Positions 8,902 through 17,806 are shown, counted from the first letter of the stretch. The stretch is 64,000 nucleotides of DNA from G963665085 sp963665085 (GCA_963665085.2 CAXXXS010000001.1:3224001-3288000), one strand, 5' to 3'. Translations and numbers: made by a program. The notes: generated by a model not told the origin, from the sequence alone.

Positions 8902-9519
8902 CTATTCGCCTTCAAATAATAATTCGACTAATTTTGGACGAAGATATTCTTTAAAGAAGTTTGCAAAATCGTTATCTGTAAAGCTAACTTTAAAGCTACC
9001 ATCTTTGGGCCCAACCTGGAATCCTGATTTTACTGTTTTTGAAGATTTTATTTCAAGGCCTTTTTCTAACAAATTTTTAGCCTTTGAAGAAAAATAAGTA
9101 TTGACTTCTTTTTCTTGTTCTTCTGATACTAAGATGCTTAAGTCTATATTTCCTTCTTTGTTTTGGTTCCAGTTTGTAACTGTTGTTTCAATGATTTTTT
9201 TTACAAAATCAGCTTCGCCCAAAGATGCTTTAACAGAATCATCAACAATTTGACCATTGATCATATTAGTGATATCCTGCTTTAATGAGTTAAGCGCTTG
9301 TCTCGCAGAAAGTTTTATTTCGGAATCGGTAGTAGTGAGTTTTTCAGTGGCTTTTTTTTCTGCATCTGCAACAATTTTTTCTGCTTCCTTTTTGGCATTT
9401 TTGATAATGTCGGAAGCTTCTTCTTTGGCAGAGCTAATTAACTTTTCTGCTTCTTCATTGCCTTTAGCAACACCTTCTTGGTATATTTTATTAGTTAATT
9501 CTTGTAGTTTATTACTCAT
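8902..9519 (-). CDS. ntpE: V-type ATPase subunit E (peripheral stalk)
   Basis: Peripheral stalk subunit of 205 residues. The first ~85 residues form a charged helix rich in Ala, Lys and Glu (EEAEKLISSAKEEASDIIK, AEKIVADAEKKATEKL), followed by a compact C-terminal domain, as in E subunits. I start it at ATG 9519 rather than the TTG six codons upstream. It is the first gene of the operon. A weak -7-like sequence (minus strand TATCTTGC, near 9585-9591) lies about 65 bases upstream. No G/H-type second stalk gene is present in the window. Confidence 0.85.
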   Translation of the reverse strand: MSNKLQELTNKIYQEGVAKGNEEAEKLISSAKEEASDIIKNAKKEAEKIVADAEKKATEKLTTTDSEIKLSARQALNSLKQDITNMINGQIVDDSVKASLGEADFVKKIIETTVTNWNQNKEGNIDLSILVSEEQEKEVNTYFSSKAKNLLEKGLEIKSSKTVKSGFQVGPKDGSFKVSFTDNDFANFFKEYLRPKLVELLFEGE

Positions 9520-9701
9520 AATTAAAATGTTTTCCAAAAAAAAATTGGTAATTCTAGAAAAGAACGTGAAAATTTGAGAGCCCGCAAGATATAAAAAAAA
9601 ACGAAATATTTGTATAAAATCAAAAAAGTTGATATTTGTGTTTGGTTAATTCATTTTTTTTCAGTATTTTATGTTTGTTAATTAAAATTAAACTAAATAA
9701 A

Positions 9702-10030
9702 TTAATATCCAAAACTAAATTCTGTCCCAATATAAAATGCATTAAAACTTACATTTTTATAATTGTTAGCAGTAAGAAATTTTATAAATCCTGAAAATAG
9801 CATTTGATTTTTTTTTATGCAATAAGGTAATGGATAGACGTGTTAAATTCTTTCCTTACTGTAACTTTGGTTTTATAATCAGGAGTATACCTGCCTTCAA
9901 GATTCCATTTAATCCGGTCAAAAATATAAAAATCATATGCTGCTGTATGTTCGTTAAAAAAAATATCGGAATATTCTTCGAACATTATTCCTGAACCAAT
10001 TTGGAAATTAACGTTTGGTTCAACGATAAT
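9702..10030 (-). pseudogene. Relic of an outer-membrane beta-barrel protein
   Basis: The minus strand encodes the C-terminal part of a beta-barrel protein in two frames. The first fragment contains GSGIMFEEYSDIFFNEH, DRIKWNLEGRYTPDYK and TVRKEFNTSIHYLIA, then stops. After a shift in a run of nine T (9808-9816, plus strand), the second reads SGFIKFLTANNYKNVSF and ends FYIGTEFSFGY, a typical barrel-terminating strand with a final aromatic residue. There is no start or signal peptide: an in-frame stop lies at 10031-10033, next to the SDR gene. The family looks like a DUF2490-type or similar porin-like barrel, but identity is uncertain. The homopolymer shift alone could be an assembly error; the missing 5' end could not. 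Confidence 0.65.
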
Positions 10031-10045
10031 TTATGATTGTTTGGT

Positions 10046-10798
10046 TTATATGTATACTATTTTTTTAGACATTCCTCCATCAACTGTGAAATTTTGACCT
10101 GTAATAAAGGAGTTTTTATCGTCAATTATGAATAGGATCATTGACGCAATATCATCAGCATTGCCGACCCTTCCAACCGGATGTTGGGTATGATCTTCTT
10201 CTTTAAGAAAGTCAGGAATACGGATACTCGACTTTTTTAGACTACTTACATCTATCCAACCCGGACTAACAGAATTTACCCTAATGTTTGGGCCTAAACT
10301 AATGGCCATCGAATGTGTTAAAGCATAAATTCCACCTTTTGATGCAGCATAAGCATCTTTGTTGCTTTCAGACATAAAAGCTCTTGTAGAGCATATGTTA
10401 ACAATATTCCCTTTACTTCGTCGAAGTGAGGGGATAGCATATTTTGAGCACAAAAATGAGCCTGTTAAATTAACATCAATAACCTCTTGCCATTCATCAA
10501 GGCTTAATTCTTCTATGGGTTTATTAATTTCTATGGCCGCATTATTTATTAAAACATCGATAGTTTCAAAGTTACGCTTAACCCCTTCGATATTCTGTTT
10601 TACACTGTGTTCAGAAGAAATATCAACTAAATAGAAATTTACTGATCCTTTGTTTTTTATTTCCTGATAGGTTTCTGTTCCTGCTTCTTCATCATTATCA
10701 AAAATTGCAACATTGTAATTATTTTCTAATAATCGGGTAGCAATAATTTTACCTATACCCTGCGCTCCACCTGTTATAATTGCCGTTTTTTTTGGCAT
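10046..10798 (-). CDS. SDR family oxidoreductase
   Basis: Classical short-chain dehydrogenase/reductase of 250 residues, a soluble NAD(P)-dependent enzyme. It shows the cofactor motif TGGAQGIG (residues 9-16), Asp at the end of strand 2 (FDNDEEAG, favouring NAD), NNAA, the catalytic Ser in ICSTRAF, YAASK with the catalytic Tyr/Lys, and the VNSVSPGWID segment after it. The C-terminal FITGQNFTVDGGMSKK closes the Rossmann fold. The substrate is not deducible; glucose-dehydrogenase-like and 3-oxoacyl reductase types look alike. A possible -7 motif lies at 10867-10874 on the minus strand. Confidence 0.88.
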   Translation of the reverse strand: MPKKTAIITGGAQGIGKIIATRLLENNYNVAIFDNDEEAGTETYQEIKNKGSVNFYLVDISSEHSVKQNIEGVKRNFETIDVLINNAAIEINKPIEELSLDEWQEVIDVNLTGSFLCSKYAIPSLRRSKGNIVNICSTRAFMSESNKDAYAASKGGIYALTHSMAISLGPNIRVNSVSPGWIDVSSLKKSSIRIPDFLKEEDHTQHPVGRVGNADDIASMILFIIDDKNSFITGQNFTVDGGMSKKIVYI

Positions 10799-10866
10799 TG
10801 TAAGAAAAGATTTTAGAAAGATTAATATTTAAATGAAACTTTTATTTAATTTTAAAATATAAGTTA

Positions 10867-10874
10867 CAAATGTA
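10867..10874 (-). promoter_or_regulatory. Candidate -7 box for the SDR gene
   Basis: The minus strand reads TACATTTG, a full match to the TAnnTTTG -7 motif of Bacteroidota, 69 bases before the SDR start codon. No convincing -33 element was found. The region also holds the 5' end of the divergent M48 gene. Confidence 0.4.
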
Positions 10875-10895
10875 TAGCATAAAATTTTCTATCAG

Positions 10896-11678
10896 ATGAA
10901 AAAAATCATTTATCCTATTTTTATTGTTATAACCTTCATTAGTTGCTCAAAGGATGGAGATGTAAATTTTTTCACAAAGAGTCAGGATATTGCCTTTGGT
11001 GAACAATTAGATAGTTTAGTAAATGCAGACCCCAGTTATAATGTTTTGCCCAGAACAGGAAATGTTGAAGCATATACATTTTTAGAAAATATGCTTGATG
11101 ATATTTTATCATCAAGTGAAATATATTATAAAGATGAGTTTGTTTGGAAAGTTACAATAATAGAAGAAGATGTATTAAATGCTTTTGCAGCCCCTGGTGG
11201 ATATTTATATTTCTATACCGGTCTTATGAAATACCTTGATAATTCTGCTCAATTAGCTGGTGTAATGGCTCATGAAGTAGCACATGCAGACAGGAGGCAT
11301 TCAACTGAAAATATGACAAAAGTTTATGGTTTTTCAATTTTAGTTGGAATATTACTAGGCAATAACCCAAGTAAACTGGAAGAGATAGCAGCGGATTTAG
11401 CCCAAGGTCTTGGTACACTTGCATTTTCAAGAAATCATGAATATGAAGCGGATGAATATGCTGTTCGATATACCGCAGATACAGACTATTATCCCAAAGG
11501 GGTTGCAGGGTTTTTTGAGAAATTAGAAGGCGCAAGTTCAACGCCAGTATTTTTAAGTACTCATCCCAGTGAAGAGGATCGAATTGAAAAGATAGATGAA
11601 GTCTGGAAAAGCTTAGGAAGCCCTGATGGGGCAACAGCAGAATCTGAGTATACAGCATTTAAAAACTTGCTGCCATAA
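10896..11678 (+). CDS. M48 family zinc metalloprotease, lipoprotein
   Basis: Predicted periplasmic lipoprotein of 260 residues. The signal sequence ends in the lipobox FISC (Cys17). A peptidase M48 domain follows with the zinc motif HEVAH starting at His126 and the third ligand region EYEADEYAVRY about 60 residues later. FAAPGGYLYFYTGLM upstream of the HExxH is the standard M48 edge strand. Related to the BepA/LoiP group, which cleave misassembled outer-membrane proteins. It lacks the TPR domain of BepA, so LoiP-like is the closer comparison. Divergently oriented to the SDR gene. Confidence 0.9.
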   Translation: MKKIIYPIFIVITFISCSKDGDVNFFTKSQDIAFGEQLDSLVNADPSYNVLPRTGNVEAYTFLENMLDDILSSSEIYYKDEFVWKVTIIEEDVLNAFAAPGGYLYFYTGLMKYLDNSAQLAGVMAHEVAHADRRHSTENMTKVYGFSILVGILLGNNPSKLEEIAADLAQGLGTLAFSRNHEYEADEYAVRYTADTDYYPKGVAGFFEKLEGASSTPVFLSTHPSEEDRIEKIDEVWKSLGSPDGATAESEYTAFKNLLP

Positions 11679-11706
11679 CAACAATAGAATCTTTAATAGT
11701 TGTAAT

Positions 11707-11883
11707 TTAATTTTTCGGGAAGTTTATAATTTTGCTTTGTGTAGATTTTAATGCACAACCGGAACAACCTTCACATTTGGCAAGTGTTTTATTCTTTGAT
11801 GGAAGAAATAATTTAGCTGTTTGGTATACAGTATATAAAATTGCAATCCATATAATTGTTAATACTATAATTTCTTGTGTCAT
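11707..11883 (-). CDS. FeoB-associated Cys-rich membrane protein
   Basis: Small protein of 58 residues starting MTQEIIVLTIIWIAIL: one transmembrane helix followed by a short basic tail with the cluster KCEGCSGCALK. This is the pattern of FeoB-associated Cys-rich proteins that often follow feoB. I start at ATG 11883 instead of a longer frame that overlaps feoB, because the extension is not family-like. It lies 19 bases downstream of feoB on the same strand, so it is almost certainly in the same transcript. The Cys residues may bind iron or an Fe-S cluster. Confidence 0.8.
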   Translation of the reverse strand: MTQEIIVLTIIWIAILYTVYQTAKLFLPSKNKTLAKCEGCSGCALKSTQSKIINFPKN

Positions 11884-11902
11884 AATATCTATATTTAAAA
11901 TA

Positions 11903-14383
11903 TCAGAGAAACAAACTGCCTGTTTGATAAACAACAAAAGATATTAACCAAGCTAATCCTGTTGTATAAAAGATCGTAAATAGAGCCCATTTCCAGGTGT
12001 CAGTTTCTTTTTTTATGGCAGCAATAACAGCAACACACGGAAAATAAATTAAAATAAACATAATATAACTAAACGCTGCTAAAGGGGTAAACAGTTTTTC
12101 TCCCTGTTTGTTCCCAGAAGTATATGTTGCATGCCTTAACCTGTCTGCAAGGGGTTCTATAGATCCCGGTTCATCTTCCCCTACCTGGAAAATAACACCT
12201 AATGTGCTAATAACAATTTCTTTTGCTGCAATTCCTGAAAGTAAACTAACCCCCATCCGCCAATCGAAACCAAGTGGTGTTAAAGCAGGCTCGATGGTTT
12301 TGCCTATTCTTGCTAAATATGAGTTTGATTGAGATTCGTTGCTTTTATCAAATTTGAGTACGTTAATTTTGTTAGTAACTTCGACTTTTTCTCCCTCAGG
12401 CAGTGTTTTAATTGATTCTTCAAGCATAGCAATTTGAGAATCGTAATCTTTGGAGTAATTTATGTTCTTTGGATAATTTTCTAAGGCCCAAATAATAACA
12501 GAAGCAACAAGAATAACTCCCCCCATCTTTCGTAAATACTGTGAAGCTTTTGACCACATATGTTTTGTTGTTGTCCTAAAAGATGGTAATCTGTATGGGG
12601 GTAATTCCATAACAAAAGGTTGTTCATCCTTAGTGAAGATGAATTTTTTAAAAATCAGTGCGACAATAACTGCAAATAAAATACCTATGGCATAAATAAG
12701 GAATAACACAGAACCCTTATGCTTTGGGAAAAAGGCCCCGATAAGTAATATATAAACCGGCAACCTTGCACTACAAGACATGAAAGGATTAATAAGAATA
12801 GTAAGTATACGATTATTTTTATCTTCAATGGTCCGAGTGGCCATAATTGCAGGAACATTACAACCAAACCCCATGATAAGAGGGATAAACGATTTGCCAT
12901 GTAACCCAATTTTATGCATTATCTTATCCATAATGAATGCAGCCCGGGCCATGTATCCGGTGTCTTCCATTAATGAAATAAAAAAGAAAAGAATTAATAT
13001 ATTAGGCAAAAAGACAATAACGCCACCAACACCACCGATAACGCCATCAACAATAAGATCCTTGAGCGATCCGTCAGGCATAATTTTACTAATATAACTT
13101 CCTAATAATAATACACCATTGTCAATCCAATCCATTGGGTAGCTTCCCAGCGTAAAGGTGGATTGAAACATTAACCATAGCAGAAAGAAAAAAACAGGAA
13201 AACCAAAAAGTTTATGTGTTAGAAATGTATCAAGAATCTCTGTTGTTTTTCGTTTTGTTATTGTGCCTTCTTTGTATGTTTCTTTTAAAGCACCAGCGAT
13301 AAAACCATATTTAGCATCCGTAATAATCGTTTCACTATCTTCCTGGAATACGTTTTCGAGTTTCTCAATCTCTTTTTTCGAATCTTCCCTGATAACCTTA
13401 TAGTTAGGAAGATTCAATAATTTATCTTTTATATGATGATCTTTTTCAAGTAGTTTTAAGGCTAAAAACCGAGAGGAAAGCTTATACGTAATTTTATTGT
13501 TTTCTTTAATTTCCGTTCTTATTTTTTGAATTGATTTCTCAACATCATCGCCATAATTTATACTTACATGTCTTTGATAAGGCTCCTTATCATCATAAAT
13601 ACTTATAATTTTATCCAGTAATTCATTAATCCCCCTTCCTTTGCTTCCAACAGTTGGGACAAATGGTATTCCAAGCATTTTTCCCAGGGATATATAATCA
13701 AATGTGTCACCTTTCTTTTGAAACTCATCAAACATGTTAAGCGCAACAACAACTTTTATATCCATATCAATAAGTTGTGTTGTGAGGTATAAGTTTCTTT
13801 CAAGATTCGAGGTGTCAACAACATTGACAACGATATCTGGGATTTCGTCGATTATAAAATCCCTGACAAAGAGTTCTTCCGGGGAATAAACAGATAAAGA
13901 GTAGGTTCCGGGTAAGTCGGTAATGTTAAATGTATAACCATTGTGTTTTATTGTAGCTGTTTTCGAGGATACTGTTACTCCGGTATAATTTCCAACATGT
14001 TCCTTGGAGTTAGAAGCGAAATTAAAAAGGGATGTTTTCCCTGCATTAGGATTTCCAACAAATACTACGTTAATTTCTTTTCCTTTTTCTGTGGCGGATG
14101 TGCGTAAATGTTCTTCAGTAATAGTTCCTGTAAAACCATTTAATTTTGGTAATTCATCATGTTTTGAAACTACTTCAATTAAAGCAGCTTCATTTCGTCT
14201 CAGAGAAATTTCGTATCCAAGTATATTATATTGTATAGGATCTTTAAGAGGCGCATTTTTGACGACGATAACTTTTTTGCCTTTGACAAAGCCCATTTCT
14301 GTTATTCGCCTCCTAAAAGCACCACTCCCTTTTACCTTACTTATGATACCAAACTCATTGGTGTTTAACTCGGATAATAACAT
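11903..14383 (-). CDS. feoB: FeoA-FeoB fusion, ferrous iron transporter
   Basis: Inner-membrane ferrous iron uptake protein of 826 residues. Residues 1-75 are a FeoA SH3-like domain (RRRITEMGFVKGKKV, IQYNILGYEISLRR). A G-protein domain follows with G1 GNPNAGKTSLFN near 110, G3 DLPGTYSL and G4 NMFDE. The transmembrane part contains the two Gate motifs (MGFGCNVPAIMATRT and SCSARLPVYILL) and about ten helices. FeoA-FeoB fusion is common in Bacteroidota. Upstream, a -7 box and an inverted repeat (14428-14449) suggest repression by a metal-responsive regulator. Confidence 0.96.
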   Translation of the reverse strand: MLLSELNTNEFGIISKVKGSGAFRRRITEMGFVKGKKVIVVKNAPLKDPIQYNILGYEISLRRNEAALIEVVSKHDELPKLNGFTGTITEEHLRTSATEKGKEINVVFVGNPNAGKTSLFNFASNSKEHVGNYTGVTVSSKTATIKHNGYTFNITDLPGTYSLSVYSPEELFVRDFIIDEIPDIVVNVVDTSNLERNLYLTTQLIDMDIKVVVALNMFDEFQKKGDTFDYISLGKMLGIPFVPTVGSKGRGINELLDKIISIYDDKEPYQRHVSINYGDDVEKSIQKIRTEIKENNKITYKLSSRFLALKLLEKDHHIKDKLLNLPNYKVIREDSKKEIEKLENVFQEDSETIITDAKYGFIAGALKETYKEGTITKRKTTEILDTFLTHKLFGFPVFFFLLWLMFQSTFTLGSYPMDWIDNGVLLLGSYISKIMPDGSLKDLIVDGVIGGVGGVIVFLPNILILFFFISLMEDTGYMARAAFIMDKIMHKIGLHGKSFIPLIMGFGCNVPAIMATRTIEDKNNRILTILINPFMSCSARLPVYILLIGAFFPKHKGSVLFLIYAIGILFAVIVALIFKKFIFTKDEQPFVMELPPYRLPSFRTTTKHMWSKASQYLRKMGGVILVASVIIWALENYPKNINYSKDYDSQIAMLEESIKTLPEGEKVEVTNKINVLKFDKSNESQSNSYLARIGKTIEPALTPLGFDWRMGVSLLSGIAAKEIVISTLGVIFQVGEDEPGSIEPLADRLRHATYTSGNKQGEKLFTPLAAFSYIMFILIYFPCVAVIAAIKKETDTWKWALFTIFYTTGLAWLISFVVYQTGSLFL

Positions 14384-14419
14384 AATTAAAAAATGCTTGC
14401 AATTATACCATTAAACAGA

Positions 14420-14449
14420 CAAAAGTACAATACCTAAATGTTGGTATTG
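14420..14449 (-). promoter_or_regulatory. feoB promoter with candidate operator
   Basis: On the minus strand TACTTTTG (14420-14427) matches the TAnnTTTG -7 box, 37 bases before the feoB start. Directly upstream is a perfect inverted repeat CAATACC-N8-GGTATTG (14428-14449), which would lie in the -7/-33 spacer. A bound repressor there would block the polymerase. The regulator is unknown; a DtxR or Fur family protein would fit an iron gene. Confidence 0.55.
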
Positions 14450-14566
14450 TTGTTTAAGTCTTCGTTAAATTTATGTTAATTCGTAAAGTTCTTATTAATA
14501 AATTGGTTTCTATTGTATATTTTTTTACATTAGTTTTTAAGTTATTTTCAATTTTTCTTTTTTTTA

Positions 14567-15283
14567 ATGGAATACGAAAATATTTATAATACCATTAGCG
14601 AGATTCTTAGTAGTGTTAAAGGAAATTATAATGTTCTTGAAGAACAGATAGATATTGATCTTCAGACAGAATATTTTGAATATTCCAAGAATTATGAATC
14701 TACAAAAACAGAAGAGGAAATACTCGAGAACCGAAATGATATCTTTGCAAAAGACATTGATAAAGAAGAAAAAAAGAATCGTTTTGTTGAATTAGCTTCT
14801 ATTGAAAGTGTTGTTGCTTACCGTACAATAGAGAAATATTTGCGGAAGCCGGAGACTAGTTATCTCAAAGATTGGGCTACACTTGCTTTTCAGGAGAGCA
14901 GAATGTTAATAGAGAGCAAACTTCTTGATGAAAACCAGATTTTCATTTCAACAGGATTAGGAGGGAAGGATGGCAAATTACGCTATTTTATTGTTTTTCT
15001 GTCAAAGAATAACCGATTCTCTGAATTAGAACAAAAAATAATCACAGATGAACTTTTGTATCAACTTAAAAAAGCAGGATCCGAACTTGAAGAAATTGAA
15101 TTTTATAAAAGATATTCTTCAATTCTCGCAATAGTTCCTTTACACGTTTCGGTAAAAAAACTATTCGAGGATATCATTGATGATTGCAACCAGTTTGGTG
15201 ATTTTATAAATAAAGATTTCATAATAACGAATGTCCGAAAACTATCGTTTGAAGAAGTAGAAAACCACCTCTCAAAAGATTAA
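14567..15283 (+). CDS. Hypothetical protein, 238 aa
   Basis: I do not recognise this family. The protein is soluble, acidic and has no signal peptide or membrane segment. The N-terminal third (to about residue 85) is strongly charged and probably helical (KTEEEILENRNDIFAKDID). The middle holds ESRMLIESKLLDE followed by a more structured part with ISTGLGGKDGKLRYFIVFL, which looks like an alpha/beta core. It stands alone, divergent from feoB and convergent with the DUF3276 gene. Codon use resembles its neighbours, so it is probably native. Confidence 0.75.
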   Translation: MEYENIYNTISEILSSVKGNYNVLEEQIDIDLQTEYFEYSKNYESTKTEEEILENRNDIFAKDIDKEEKKNRFVELASIESVVAYRTIEKYLRKPETSYLKDWATLAFQESRMLIESKLLDENQIFISTGLGGKDGKLRYFIVFLSKNNRFSELEQKIITDELLYQLKKAGSELEEIEFYKRYSSILAIVPLHVSVKKLFEDIIDDCNQFGDFINKDFIITNVRKLSFEEVENHLSKD

Positions 15284-15333
15284 GAAATAAAAAATAGCTG
15301 CGGGATCCAGATCGTTTGTTGAATAGAAAAAAA

Positions 15334-15702
15334 CTAATTTTCTTCTAGATCGTCAAAGTCAACATCAGTATAACTTCCTGTTACACTTTCTGGAATATCT
15401 TCTTCCATAGGCATTGATATTTCTGGAGAAGTTTCATTGATGAAATTCAGGACTTCATTTAAGCCATCAGTGAATTTTTCAAAGTCTTCTCTGTATAAAA
15501 ATATTTTATGCTTCTCGAAATAATACTTTCCGTCTTTGTTAAACCTTTTTTTGCTTTCCGTAATAGTTAAGTAGTAATCACTTCTTCGGGTAGACTTAAC
15601 ATCAAAGAAATAAGTTCTTTTGCCTGCCCTTACTGTTTTTGAGTAAACCTCTCCTCTTCCTTTTCTATCGTTACTGTCATTATAAATACTGCCGTCTTCC
15701 AT
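15334..15702 (-). CDS. PUR-alpha-like nucleic-acid-binding protein (DUF3276)
   Basis: Small protein of 122 residues. The segment RGEVYSKTVRAGKRTYFFDV with KSTRRSDYYLTITESKK and HKIFLYREDFEKF is the PUR repeat known from DUF3276 proteins of Bacteroidota and spirochetes, which bind single-stranded nucleic acid. The last 30 residues are acidic (EEDIPESVTG...DFDDLEEN), as in other members. It is monocistronic and convergent with the hypothetical gene upstream. The physiological target is unknown. Confidence 0.88.
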   Translation of the reverse strand: MEDGSIYNDSNDRKGRGEVYSKTVRAGKRTYFFDVKSTRRSDYYLTITESKKRFNKDGKYYFEKHKIFLYREDFEKFTDGLNEVLNFINETSPEISMPMEEDIPESVTGSYTDVDFDDLEEN

Positions 15703-16021
15703 CTTTCATAGGTTTTAGTTTCGTTGAATTTTCAGCTTCTCAAAAATAAGAATTCTTTTCAGCAAATCTAATTTTTTTTAAAATAATATTAATTTTTTGG
15801 TCGTTTTAACTGATTAGTTTATAATACATATAGTATTTAGATGTAACCTTATGTTGCTAAATAAGAGTTATGAATAAATGTTTTCTTAATACTAAAAGGA
15901 AGTGAAAAAAATATTTTTTTTGTTTTAATGCTGTTAATATTATATAAGATATTTTCAAGAAAGATATTTTGAATTACCTTTGCACCAGTTTTTTTGAGGT
16001 GTTATCGGAGAAAAAAGAAAA
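15703..16021. other. Intergenic region between DUF3276 and nusB
   Basis: About 320 bases, very AT-rich, between divergent genes. Only the -7 motif for nusB (15975-15982) stands out. No reading frame, hairpin or repeat was recognised. Confidence 0.6.
15975..15982 (+). promoter_or_regulatory. Candidate -7 box for nusB
   Basis: TACCTTTG followed by CACC matches the Bacteroidota TAnnTTTG motif and lies 39 bases before the nusB ATG. Confidence 0.55.
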
Positions 16022-16975
16022 ATGATTAGTAGGAGGTTATTACGGATTAAGGTTCTTCACATATTGTACGCATACTTTAAAACAGACTCCCCATCAATTA
16101 ATAAATTTGAAAAGGAGCTATTTCATAGTATCGAAAAGACATACGAACTGTATTTCTATTTTTTATTGTTGTCAACAGAGCTCCAAAAGCTGGAAGACGA
16201 AAGAATTACTTTAGGTAAAAATAAAAGAATTCCAACAGAAGAAGATTTAAATCCCAATACAAAATTTCTTGACAATAGAGTTATAAATCAGATTAGAGAA
16301 AATACTCAACTAATTAAATATCTTAATGAAAAAGGTGTTGGCTGGGTAAATAATCCAGAATTTGTCAAGAAACTTTATAAATTGGTTGTTGGTAACCAGT
16401 ACTTTAATTTGTATATGGAGAGTGAACAAAACTCTTACGAATGGGATAAAAAACTACTTGTAAAAATATACAGCGAAGATATTCTTAATTATGAGCCTCT
16501 TTATCAACTTTTAGAAGAGGAGAGTATTTACTGGAATGATGATGTGGATTTTGTTATCGGTATGATAATTAAAACACTAAAGAATTTCAAAGCCCCGGAT
16601 GCAGAAGACGCGAGGTTAATGCCTATGTTTAAAAATGAGGAGGATAGAGAGTTTGTTAAAAACTTATATAGAAAAGCTATTCTCAAAAGTGATGATAACC
16701 TGAACTTAATCTCTGAGTATACTAAGAATTGGGATGTTGATAGGATTGCATTTATGGATATCTTATTAATGCAGATGGCCCTTGCCGAAATAACGGAGTT
16801 TCCATCAATTCCGGTTAAGGTTACGCTTAATGAGTATATAGAGATTTCTAAATTCTATAGTACAAATAAAAGTAGCACATTTATAAATGGTATCTTAGAT
16901 AAGATAGTAAACAAACTTCGTTCAGAAAATAAAATTCAGAAACAAGGAAGAGGTTTGATAGGGGAATTTAAATAG
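16022..16975 (+). CDS. nusB: Transcription antitermination factor NusB, long form
   Basis: NusB-like protein of 317 residues, roughly double the size of the E. coli protein, as usual in Bacteroidota. It begins ISRRLLRIKVLHILYAYF, the RNA-binding N-terminal helix. The NusB core is C-terminal (NWDVDRIAFMDILLMQMALAEI, then IPVKVTLNEYIEISKFYS, STNKSSTFINGILDKI). The middle is a lineage-specific helical insertion. It joins the NusA/NusE complex in rRNA antitermination. It heads a plus-strand group: DUF1573, yajC, YbbR and coaE follow closely. Confidence 0.93.
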   Translation: MISRRLLRIKVLHILYAYFKTDSPSINKFEKELFHSIEKTYELYFYFLLLSTELQKLEDERITLGKNKRIPTEEDLNPNTKFLDNRVINQIRENTQLIKYLNEKGVGWVNNPEFVKKLYKLVVGNQYFNLYMESEQNSYEWDKKLLVKIYSEDILNYEPLYQLLEEESIYWNDDVDFVIGMIIKTLKNFKAPDAEDARLMPMFKNEEDREFVKNLYRKAILKSDDNLNLISEYTKNWDVDRIAFMDILLMQMALAEITEFPSIPVKVTLNEYIEISKFYSTNKSSTFINGILDKIVNKLRSENKIQKQGRGLIGEFK

Positions 16976-16998
16976 TCGTTATATTCAGGTACCAATCA

Positions 16999-17421
16999 AT
17001 GAAATTTATTTACACTGCATATTATATAATTTTTTTTACCTTAATTTTTTCCTATGGCTGTGCAAATAAAAATGAGAAAGTGGTTTCTGTTGAAGTGGAT
17101 AATAAAGAAGAAGCTTTAATTGAATTTGAAAAAAAAATACATGATTTTGGACGAATAAGTGAAGGTGAAATTGTTTCTTTTACTTTTTTTTATCAAAATA
17201 CTGGTAAATCAAATTTAATAGTAAACGATATTAAATCGTCTTGTGGCTGTACCAATACGGAATGGACAAAGGAACCGGTTAAGCCTGGAGAAAAAGGAAA
17301 AATAGAGGTAATGTTTGATAGTTCAGGAAGAATAGGTAAACAATATAAAGAAGTTACGGTTTATTCTAACTCAGCATTGAAAGATATTGAAAGAATTACT
17401 ATTATAGCCGAAATAATTTAA
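16999..17421 (+). CDS. DUF1573 lipoprotein
   Basis: Small predicted lipoprotein of 140 residues. After the signal peptide with lipobox YGC (Cys21) comes one DUF1573 domain. This immunoglobulin-like fold is visible in FEKKIHDFGRISEGE, FFYQNTGKSNLIVNDIKSSCG and CTNTEWTKEPVKPGEKG, with the conserved SCGCT. Such domains are abundant on the cell surface or in the periplasm of Bacteroidota, with no fixed function. The conserved nusB-DUF1573-yajC order suggests co-transcription (gaps of 23 and 20 bases). Confidence 0.9.
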   Translation: MKFIYTAYYIIFFTLIFSYGCANKNEKVVSVEVDNKEEALIEFEKKIHDFGRISEGEIVSFTFFYQNTGKSNLIVNDIKSSCGCTNTEWTKEPVKPGEKGKIEVMFDSSGRIGKQYKEVTVYSNSALKDIERITIIAEII

Positions 17422-17441
17422 ATATAAATAAACAGGAAAAA

Positions 17442-17777
17442 ATGAATTTACTAAATGTTATTTTAATGATGCAACCACCTCAAGGTGAAGGACAACAAGG
17501 TAATCCATATTCAGGGCTTATAATGATGGTCCTAATTCTTGTTGTATTTTACTTCTTTATGATTCGTCCACAGATGAAACGCCAGAAAGAACTTCGTAAT
17601 TTTAGGGAATCCCTAAAAAAAGGCGATAAAGTAGTAACAACAGGTGGTATTTACGGAAAGATTTTATCTGTTAACGATAATAGTATAACTGTTGAGATCG
17701 ACGATAATGTTAAAATCAAGGTGGATAAAAGTGCCGTATTGAAAGATTCATCTGATTTAAATGCACAACAGCGTTAA
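17442..17777 (+). CDS. yajC: Preprotein translocase accessory subunit YajC
   Basis: Membrane protein of 111 residues. It has an N-terminal Gln/Gly-rich segment, one transmembrane helix (GLIMMVLILVVFYFFMIRP) and the conserved cytoplasmic motif RPQMKRQKELRNFRESLKKG, then DKVVTTGGIYGKI. YajC associates with SecDF and SecYEG in protein export. It sits downstream of DUF1573 and is followed by a hairpin terminator-like element (17807-17835). Confidence 0.95.
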   Translation: MNLLNVILMMQPPQGEGQQGNPYSGLIMMVLILVVFYFFMIRPQMKRQKELRNFRESLKKGDKVVTTGGIYGKILSVNDNSITVEIDDNVKIKVDKSAVLKDSSDLNAQQR

Positions 17778-17806
17778 GAGAAAAAATAAAATTTTAAAAT
17801 TTAAGG

